Made by a program: the position numbers and the translations under genes
Source: Parelaphostrongylus tenuis
Lineage: Eukaryota > Nematoda > Chromadorea > Rhabditida > Metastrongylidae
DNA: 64,000 nucleotides
Assembly: GCA_019055375.1 (NCBI GenBank)
Contig: JAHQIW010006100.1
Location: forward strand, 62,001-126,000
Reading direction: 5' to 3'
The notes under the pieces: model-generated
Seen by the model: only the letters and a program-made list of their open reading frames with translations
Databases searched by the model: none
Told to the model about the DNA's origin: nothing
Part shown: in pieces, positions 11,536 to 21,800 of the stretch
Layout of the letters: the number at the start of each line of letters is the position of its first letter
Numbering within the stretch: position 1 is the stretch's first letter

Positions 11536-11667
11536 AGATCAGTCAACGGCAAATGCGTTTGCTCGTACATTAGCTGCGATCAAAATTTACCGTTATAACC
11601 TTGAATTTGTACTTCCGAAAACCAAAAGTTTTTTCTCCCTTCCTATAAAATTTAGTATTCCTTTTCT

Positions 11668-12056
11668 TTATTTGAAACTTGCATGAGGTTGGTATGTTCT
11701 TTCTTACACTCAAAACTCGACGGCTAACGTTTCGGTGGAAACGCCTTCGTCAGAACCTACACGTATAAATCATATCATATCTGAATTCGATTAATATTTT
11801 GCAAGCATCAAAAATCTAATAGCAAAAGTATTAAATTTTATTTTTTCCTATTATATCTATTATTTCTATTCTATTATTTATTTTCTGTTATATCTTCTCT
11901 GTTAGATTTTTGATGCTTGCAAAATTTTAACCTAATAATCGAATGAGATATGATTTATACGTCTTAGCTCTCAATATGCGTTGCCGCCGAAACGTTAGCC
12001 ATCGATTTTTGAAAATAAAGAGGGAAAATACCAACCTCGTGCAAGCTTTAAATAAA
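11668..12056. mobile_element. Foldback element with hammerhead-like ends
   Basis: An imperfect palindrome. The outer arms start GAGGTTGGTAT near 11690 and end ATACCAACCTCGTGC near 12045. The inner arms share the block TTTTTGATGCTTGCAAAA around an AT-rich loop near 11845-11895. The minus strand of the left arm reads TCTGACGAAGGCG...GAAACGTTAGCC (11718-11756). A related element is at 56608-56850. Confidence 0.65.
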
Positions 12057-15000
12057 TAAAAGAACAGTTCATGAAAACTTTTGCATTTCTTCAATCATGC
12101 CGAGGTTCAAAGATAGTCGAACTTTTGCGTTAAATTTAGTAGAAATTTTATAGCTCGAGAAGTACGGATTTTGACATTCGGCTTGATTCAAGAAAATCCG
12201 GCATGGTGTGCCGTACTAACGGTGAGAAAAATGTGCCTCGCTATTGAGGTAGTTACTCCGTTGCTTGGAATTGAAAACGGGCTCTGTTAGCAGTCAGTAG
12301 CCAAATTTGGATGGTCGAAACACTTCAATGCTACGAAAAGGTAGTCTATTGTTGGAAAACTTTTTATAGCTATTCCAAGTGAGTAGAGCGTCTCATCATC
12401 TAGCAATCCGTATTTTTCAATAACAATACAGCATCCTTTGCTTTCAAATATATTGCCAACTTTTACTGCGCAATCTCGTTACTTAGCTTGTGCTAATGAA
12501 ACAGTTTTTTACTACTCATTTCTTGCCTTACTGCCATAGAAACATCTGCTATATAATCAACTTTCAAATATGAAGAATGCACAGCCCGTAGAGACTGACT
12601 GGTTTCTTGCACCTTAGCGTTACGTTTCCTTGAACACTTCCTATCGTGGCCAAAGAGTATGGTGTGATTCTGGGCGACGACATTTCTAACTAGTCACCAA
12701 TTATCTCTTCATCACTGTTTTCTGAATGTGATTGGACATAATAAAGTGCAGTATCTAGATAGTTTCGGAGATTTCTCTTTCTTCGGAGCTTAGCAAAGTC
12801 AAATTGTCTCCCAGTTCTCTCAACTGACCACTTTCGTAGACGCACCTCTAGCGATTGTGAATGACGAGGGAGAACAATGAACGAACGGGAAATATGTGGT
12901 GCTCAATAGTTCTTCCCAAAACGCCTGTGACTTACGCACAAAGTTCTTCCGTAAAGCAACACTAATCAACTCATTTTCGCGCATGTTAATATGAGTAAAT
13001 CGTAGAAAACAACAAAGTTTATGTATTCAAAGGTGATAATGGAGCATGCTACACATAGGGAACAGCTAAGTGGACTTGATTTGGTTTACTAGCGTACGGC
13101 TAGCACCACCTGCATATGATTACATCGACATTTTTCTGGAGAAGATGTAACTATAGAGAGCCTTCGGGGCAATAAATTATCAACACGTAGAACAACCAGA
13201 ATCAGTGCGCATGTACAGTGGTAAAGGTCGCAACGACGAATGCTACATGATAAAGCATAAGTTGATATGCAGTAAACGAAGCCCCCATAAAACGACGTAG
13301 AAAAATCTGTTCCATAATTCTTTTAGGGTCCCAACGCCTAAATTGCACTAATAACCCAAAAATTAATGGTAGTCTTGAATGACGTGGCGGCGCATGCAGT
13401 GTGTGGCATCACTTCTAACTAATCACACTTCCAACTTTCAAACGCTGTGATGATTTTTTTCTTACTGGACATAAAGAATAACGTCAAAACCATGAGTTTC
13501 TGTCGTAATATCCTCTGTACAATCTAATACATTCGATTAAATTTCAGAAACAGTACGATTGCTTAGTAAACTAGAATTTTTCTCCACAAATAAGATATGG
13601 GCGAAAGCATACGAGTGTATAGAATCAGTCGTAATGTATCAAAGTGAAACTTGATTGTAGCGATTTCTTTCGCACAAAAAAACTCCAATTAAGTAGCTGA
13701 ATGATCCGCAGCTTTGCCAGCTGCTCTCTGCAAAGCGATTTCTATTGCCGTCCCGCAAGAGTTCATGGACGGTGGAAAATAGATAGGGACCAATACGTAG
13801 GTTTTTTTCATGGATATGGCCAGTGATTTTGCCAGGTAGACTTTCGTTTTGACAGGATTCATAAATAACTATTCGAAAAAGCCGAAGTGCTGAGTCTATC
13901 CAACATCACTTGAACTTCTATGTACGGCTGCACAGATCTGCACAATGTTTACTACGGAACGACTTGACATTTCTTCATTTTTCCATCCAACTTGCAAAAA
14001 CAATTCTTTCACACGACATCACTAATTACATGCTGTGACAGGATGTAAAAACGAACATGTTACTCGTAGAACTGATCAGAAGAAACGATTTGCTCCAAGA
14101 ATCTGCAAGTGCGCCGTGAAAGTAGCAAAGAGAATAAAAACACTCATTACGCTGTTAGTCCACTTTAAGTAGTTCCCCTATCGTAAAGCACTATCCAAAG
14201 TTTTGCACTCTACCTTGTTCATTCGTATGATTATACTTCACACATTAACGCACACTATCATTCACTTGATCGGTTGAACCTCAACCGTCATCGATGAAGG
14301 TGCGCACATTTGAGTGTAGGCTACGCTATCACCTATGGACTTTGTCTCCTTCATGAATGTTCTCGTATAGTGAGAGCGAGATGACAGTTGACTTTCTCGA
14401 ATGGTAGAAGAGTCTCGAAAAACAATTCGCGGAATAAGGAGTATCGTGCGTGTAAGCATAACGTCTGGTTGATTTTAAGATTTTCTAAGAGTTAGAAAGA
14501 AACGACGAGAACGGCTACATAATTCGAGTTCACGACAACCGTTTCAAATATACAGACCCGTAACGATGAGGATGGAAAGCTTCATTAGTGCCATAAGAAT
14601 GATCAATCACTAGCGGGATAACATAGGATATGCGACGATCGTTCCACGTTTCACAAGCTGTCACAGTATCTACTCGTTCAAAAAAACTTTATCCGTTATC
14701 ACTGGTTGAAGAGGTAATGGCTGGAGTGTACACTCACTTAGCCGTGCCTTTCATGGCGAAGTGGAATTAGTAATGTGGATTTGTGCCGTTGAGTGCGATT
14801 GAATACTTACAAGCCTTTACAACAGTTTGCAGCTGCTGACGTTTGAATTAGTACTGTGCTCCTCACAGAACCGACTGGTTCAACTTGCCCCATGGAGGCA
14901 GAAGAGCTGGTGAATCCATAACATGAAGAACCGGCAACCTCGTATATGCGTTTCATCTACTTCAAAGCAGATGCTCTGCAGTAGTTCGTCTTATTGTGGC

Positions 15001-15190
15001 GTTCACTGTCCTTAGTCGGGATCGTCTTCGGAAAAGCTTGGCTCATTATGAGAACCACACCCAACAGTACTCCTTTTGGAAGGGATGGTTGTAGGTGATG
15101 CTGGTACGTGCATTGAAAACATCTGCTCTTTATCGTACAATAAATACACTTTGTAGTCAGGAATGAAATTGAAAGAACATAAGAAATATT
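12057..15190. other. Stretch without a supported gene
   Basis: About 3.1 kb with no frame over 80 codons, no strong exon with matched splice sites and no transposon family I recognise. It probably contains the 3' flank of nanos-like copy 1 at its right end. Confidence 0.4.
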
Positions 15191-15194
15191 AGTC

Positions 15195-15340
15195 GCCACT
15201 ATGCTTGTATTGACATCACATGGGTTTCAGTACATGAACTGCATGGACACCAACGTTCCGGTCCATTTCGCCTTCAACCTGACAAATTACATTGACATGT
15301 AACCCACACAACCATATGAAACTTCTCTTCGTCCCACTGC
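15195..15340 (-). other. Conserved 3' flank of nanos-like copy 1
   Basis: This block resembles 50765-50905, at a similar distance beyond zinc-finger exon 2 of copy 3 (shared CAGTACATGAACTGCA, TTCCGGT and TGACATGTAACCCAC). It may be 3' UTR or a last exon; I cannot decide. Confidence 0.45.
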
Positions 15341-15769
15341 AAACACACTAAAAAACCATCTATCTTGATTGAATGATGGAAGCGACTAGTTAATACCCAC
15401 AATATTAGTCGCAACTTCTGCAAAAATCAAAATCGTCTTCGCAGGTCTCATGTAGCAAACCTCGTGCTTGATGATTGAAATACCGAATAATAGGACATAG
15501 CAACAATCGGATTTATTCAGAGTATTTCACAAGATGAGAACGTTGAACAATTCGCGTGTATAAGGGAAGTAACAAATCCTACCAGTGATACGATAAACCG
15601 AAACATTAACGTCAGCCGCGGAAAGCGAGATGTGATCACAATATCACATCACCGCTCGAAGTTTCAAGAGGAGAAGAAAAACAAAACAGATTTTTGCAAA
15701 AAATAACAGGTACAAAATGTGTAAATTTTGCTCTAAGGCACTGTTGAGGCGAAGATTGTGAAGAAGCAA

Positions 15770-15850
15770 CTTAGGACAGAATTTTCGCTGTGGGCATTGT
15801 CACCAGTGGCTCCACAATGACCACAATTCGTGAACCACAGAAGCGGACAG
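15770..15850 (-). CDS. nos: Nanos-like copy 1, zinc-finger exon 2 (frameshifted at the end)
   Basis: The acceptor ATATGTTTCAG precedes 15850. Joined in phase to exon 1, it reads T-CPLLWFTNCGHCGATGDNAH. This matches the Nanos pattern C-x7-C-x2-C-x7-H and carries the family signature CGATGD-AH. Against copy 3, one A is missing after the His codon, so the frame shifts and the last ligand Cys of the x4-C step is lost. The 3' end of the exon is not defined. Confidence 0.75.
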
Positions 15851-18800
15851 CTGAAACATATACATCAGTAACACGGAAGCTACAAAACTTTTTCACAGAT
15901 ATGTAAGAACAGAAGTAAAGTACACCCAAGAGTAAAAGTCGACGGATAAAGGATAAGGATAAAGTATTTGACGTTGACCAATACCTCACTCTCTAATGCA
16001 CCATGCATCCAACCTCATTTGACACTGTTTAAGATCACTGAATGCGTATTTGATTTATACTGACTTAGTTGTAGTATACTGATGTATCAAGTCAGTGCTT
16101 TGAATGGCCTACGATGAGGGGTCGGATTGAAGGTCACATGTGTATAGTAGGGCTTTTTACCTTTATGCACTACATGTACACTATTACCACGCAGGAGTTT
16201 TGAAAATCACTAAAAAAATACTCCAAAGAAAGTAGAGCACCTTCGATAAAAAGGATGATTGAGATGTCTGATTGAAGTGGAGCATTGGGAGTCGCCATTT
16301 CTATCAAAAACGACAGTAGATTCCAATTGTTTCATAATGTAGCTATAGTAAATGATTAGAAGTGCTCAACAATACAGTCGTGGCTGTCGGTTACGCACTA
16401 CTAATGTGGACAGACTATGCCGCCGCATTTTCACGCCGAGCTAATTGGTAGCGGACTGCTCCAACAAGGTAGAGAGCATTGACTTTCAAGGACATACGCT
16501 AAAAAAGTCATAGGTCGAAACTGCATTTAAACCACTTCCACGGTACCTAGTTATTAGGTCCGCTAAAAAATCAAAGTCTATACATATGTTCAACCAAAAA
16601 CAACCATGATGAAGAGCATCATTATCGACAATCTGCCAATTCTTTGGCTCTGAATCAATGAAACTCCTGAGATGCCTCTTAAACTTGATCATATGTCACA
16701 AATCGGCGTGCACGGAGGAAATGTTCCATTGAGCGGAATCGGACCATAATCGGACGGCGCAACATCTGGACTGTAGGCTGTGTGTGGCCAGACCTTGACT
16801 TCTTCCAATTCATCAAATTTCCCATAGTGCTCTTTGCAGTGTGAGGTTTGGCATCATCGTGTTGAAACAGCGCGCGCTTTCGACGAACCAATGTCGGGTA
16901 CTTTTCCTTCACCGCATCGCGGCTCGGTCCAGCTGCTCTGTGTGATAGTTTCTTCAGGAAATGTTTGTGAGATACTAACATGAATCTATAATAACAGATA
17001 CGGTGAAAAACAAGCATAAAATTTGAATCATCGCGGGTTTTATGGAACTTCTTCCCGAACCTATTGAGTTTGATGCATGGCGCATCTCTAAGGAATCTCT
17101 CAACACTGAAGTTTTTATTACCTATCATTTATATGTGATTTATATAATTTTTGACGAGTACATACGTGATGATCCCATTGCGATCTTTCATGCAATGTGT
17201 ACGCCAGATACCATGAGCAAGGATATTTGGCGGATTTCTGCATAGGACTCGGCACATCTCCTTGTACTTCTCATAACAGTGCCAACAGAGGGGCTTCTCG
17301 GCGAAAGTAGGGAAATTCTGAAAAGGAGAATTTTTCTATTCGATAACTTTAGACAAACAGAAACCGACTGTAAGCAATCGACGCCGAGATGACATCATAC
17401 CTCATTTGGTGAATTCGATCCTAGAACGAACTGACGACCACGATCATATGGTTCCACTTGTGAACTCTGTATCATATAGCAGATCAAAAGGAATCGAGTG
17501 CTCTATTTACCATTTCATTTGTAAATCATATATGTTTATATAGTTCACAATAAATGGACACAATTTCAGCGGATATTTCACCCGTCTCTCCACATATATT
17601 AGCAAGTGGTTAAGAGTGCAACCTAAGATCGACATATTAAGCTTTCCTTCTGTTTTATTGACGGCTCCCATAAATTTTGGATTTCTTGCATAACATGTTA
17701 TCCCAGACTTAAGTGCGATCCCAGTGAAATACAGCACTCGCTAAACATCTCCGATCGCTCTTTGGAGAATTTAGGAGTGGCCAACAGAACTGAATGTATT
17801 TTTCGGCCTCCACTCGTTCACTTAATCGCTTAGAGGAAACATTACACAGTCGAGAAATCATCCAATAATTCCAAAATATTTGTTGTTAATCCTTCCCCAA
17901 CTTAATGTTTCGTCTAAGAATCGTCATTGATTTCAGACCTTTCGTAAAAGAAAGCGAAAAAAATTTGAGATTAGTTAGTCCGTAATTGAGCAGATCATTT
18001 GATCGATTCAAGTTTTAAGAAAATGAACAATGTGATAGCTCATCATACCCGTTCTGGTGCTTTCGCTCCTGGTGCAAACTGGTCACCAATGCACATTTCC
18101 ACTTTGGACCCTGTATCAAAGAGTTGATTAATAGATGCCAAACACGGCTTTCATTTCATTATAAACGATGTAGATAAAAAAAAATAAGAATGTCACAATT
18201 TCACTAGATATTTTGCCGGTGTCTCTATTAGTAGGCTCTTCAAAATTCTCTCCGGAAAAAACAATTAACGTAAAAAAAACTTTATAATAAGCATTTTCTC
18301 TCTCTCTCTCTCTCTTCGACAAATTTCATAGAGTCTGAATACCATATTTACTCAAACCATCGTTATACTTGATTCCGCCGCATAAAACGACCTCAATAGG
18401 CGTCAAGTTCATCTTCTTAGTGGTTAATTACAATAAATAGAACTGTGGAATACACCACAAGAATGTCGAGACAGAAGCAAAACTAGGAACCTCAGAACTG
18501 AACGAAAGGCTAATAGTATCGCGGATGGATAACAGACAAGTTCCTTGCTACACAATAGCTTGAATCACCCACAAGAGAGAACTCAAAAGATGCGAACATA
18601 AACAGAAGGCCATGTTGAAGACGCAAAAGTTGGAAGGATACAGGAAACATGCGAAGAATCTGAAGGATAGAACGATAATTTGAAGAGACCAATGCGCTCT
18701 GCCTCAAACAAAGGCTCATAAACTGAACTTCTTGATTTTTATAAGCATATCAGGGCCGCAGTAGCGGAAGGTAATAACCAGATCGGAACGACAGTCGATT

Positions 18801-21800
18801 GCTCGCGCAGCGCGTTTCTCAAGCGGTGCGCTATTTTCGACACTTAATTTTCAGTGTTAGGTTTTTTTTATTAAATTTTCAGTGTTACTCTGATATTTCG
18901 TCAGTTTCAGAGTCGGCAGGATTTATATGATAACTATAATTTTAACGAATAACCATCCAAAGAGCAAAAACCGAGCAAGAAATGCGCGTCGAGTGTGAGA
19001 GGCAATTCTATTCTCAATATTACAGCGCAATAAGAAGGCCTTTTCAGAAGCCAAGTAAGGTCGCGAAACTGCCGAGATTTGAGCTTTCGAATAATCACTA
19101 GAAGTCTGGGAGAGCAGCTCTGACCAGCGAGAAAAATCCCTAGATAATCGTGTAGTTGAAGAGGTAGACGCCTCCCGAACGGGTTTTTTTCTGAATTTGC
19201 GAGAGAGTATTGCTGATGCAGAAAGTGCCGTTAGAGAGGGTAGCCAGCGGAGAGGCGCAGACGTGCCTCCTCCTCAATGACCTGATATCGTAGGCAGCGC
19301 GCAGCAATTAACAAGTAATCCATTAATTTATGATTTCAGTCGGCTTAATGACTTTTGGTTGCTGTTTGGAATGACAGGAAATCAACACCACAATTTAAAC
19401 ATCGTCGCATTCCTTGTGGGATCTACACAATTTGATTAACTGTTGACACCAGTATGATGAAGCCAGCATAGTGGACAAACAGTTTTACATGAGAGCTTCA
19501 CTTGCTTTACGAGAATCTGGCCAGTGAAGAGGCGCAGAAATGCCTCTCCACAACAAACATAAGAATTTGCTGAAGTAAGATCAGCTACGTTTAAAATGAG
19601 AAAAGAGCAGAAATTTTCTCAGAACACAAAGAAACCCGATTCATGGAAATTGCAATGGAGAGGGAGCGGTTCAAGTAAGAACTACTGGAAGGGCCGAGTG
19701 ACTTTTATAGGTGTCACGGCAAACATGGGAAATAAATAATTAACGGCGTCCACATGACGTAAGAGCGATATATGGCGTCGCTAGAGTGCGCCAAAAGCGC
19801 GAGATGAATTGCGTCATATGCTGAATTACAGTATCCCCTAAATTCTTCCAATCACTCATGGGACAGTGCACAACTAGCCAGTAGAGAGCCTGGTGCTGAT
19901 ATTACCGAATGGCCACTTTCTCTTCGAGAAGACTCGGTAGATGACTCGTTGGGTTTGTGTCTCTAGCTACTGAAGATTCATCATCTGATCTCCATGGACT
20001 TCACTTTTGTATGAATTATGGTCAATGCTTACGTTATCGAGAGGTCACCCAAGGGTTTCGAAATAGTCTGCACAAACAACCGTTCTCTGAACGCAGAACA
20101 CTGAAAGTTTTTGGCATTTTATGCTGCAAGGTTCAAACGCTAGAATATCAAAAGTAAGTGAGCCGGACACGTGAAGCGCTTCGACGACAATCAATGGACG
20201 AGAGCCGTTACCGACTGGATTTCTCAGGATATCAAGAGCTCTACAGGAAGAACACTGACCCGTGGTCCGACTGCTTCACGAAAAGACTAGCAGAAAAATA
20301 TGATGTTCAACGAATCCCTAGAGCGAAGAGGACCCACGGGGCTACTCCTAGACGGGATGGGGAAAATGGAAGTGTTGCTGGTGCCCACTCGAGCCACTCG
20401 ACGATCAACGGGACGAAGGATGACAGGTGATATTCCAAAGTGAAAATTAATTTGCATTTAATAATTCTGCAATTGATGGCATCGTTTAGGTGACTAGACC
20501 TAGCGAAATGGTGATTTAAATTCAAAAGGGAGCGTTGACATTACCCTATTGAGAAATTGCAGATTCCATAGAGAAGAAAAATTACCGCACTAGACTCCAA
20601 CCGTCAAGTGCACGGTACAACTGAACATGTGAATTTTGAGACAGAGTTGATTCAAGCCGACGGCTTCCTTTAGACAGATGCGCTATGCCTCAGAACAAAT
20701 CTGTTGACAAACACCAGTTGGTATGTTATGTTGAGTGTCGACTATCGACAAAGTTGTACATACAAAAGCTTCAACGAAAACTACGAATACTTTTCGAATA
20801 TTGAATTAACGGTACAAATTTAAGAAGCCACATATTTTGACAAGATGAGTAGCTGCAGATTTGGAGGATTTGTAGTGAGAAATGCTTGTTGATTTGATGA
20901 ATGAGTCATTAACCCATTTAACCCCACAAATCCAATATACAGGTGGTGGATACGGTGAACAGATCAGTATGAAGCCATTTTGGTAAACACCTTGAGCCCG
21001 TTTCAAGTACTTTTCCCATTCTATGAGCTGGACACTCGAATGATAATCTAGAAAAATTTGCAGCGCTTGCACTGATTACCGAATACTAAATCAGTATCAA
21101 TTTTATCGCGACGATATAGTTGGTTGAAGCAACTTAAGTGATCATTTTGAACAAAATAATTTATATCACGCAGTGTCTCTGCTGTCTTGTCTTCTTAATG
21201 TTACCCCCGATTGAGCTCAGGCAATGAAAGAAAAAATCTCACTCAAAGTTCGTCGTCAAAACTCGTCTAAATCACTTGAATTCTAAAAATAAGCAGTGAC
21301 GGTCACCTACAATCAAGGAAAGAGAAGATGCAATAGATGCCGGACATCATACGTATGATTCGAGCGAATATACAAAAACTGAGACTAAGTCATTCATTCT
21401 TCAATTAGGAAGAAATTCACTGCTCATCAATGCGAGCTTTGAAGAAGAGCATATGTTGGTACGTATCACTGAGCACCTTGTGCCACAAAAACTGAATATA
21501 AATGCTGGATTTAACGAAAACCACAAAAATTTCTCGAGCGTGAACGAATATGGAGGTGCTATTTCACTGATAAGGTCTGCATAGAAATTCTGGATTCAAC
21601 GAAAACCACAAAAATTTCTTAAGCGTGAAATATCACTTCTAAGCTAAAGATCTAAACAAACAATTGAGCTTCCTCATGTGAAAGTACACTCTAAGGTCCA
21701 TTCTTACAGAAGTGCATAAATATAAATTGAAACATATATAGTTTGTATCTATATACATATATATGTATATGTATATATGCATATATATATAATATATATA

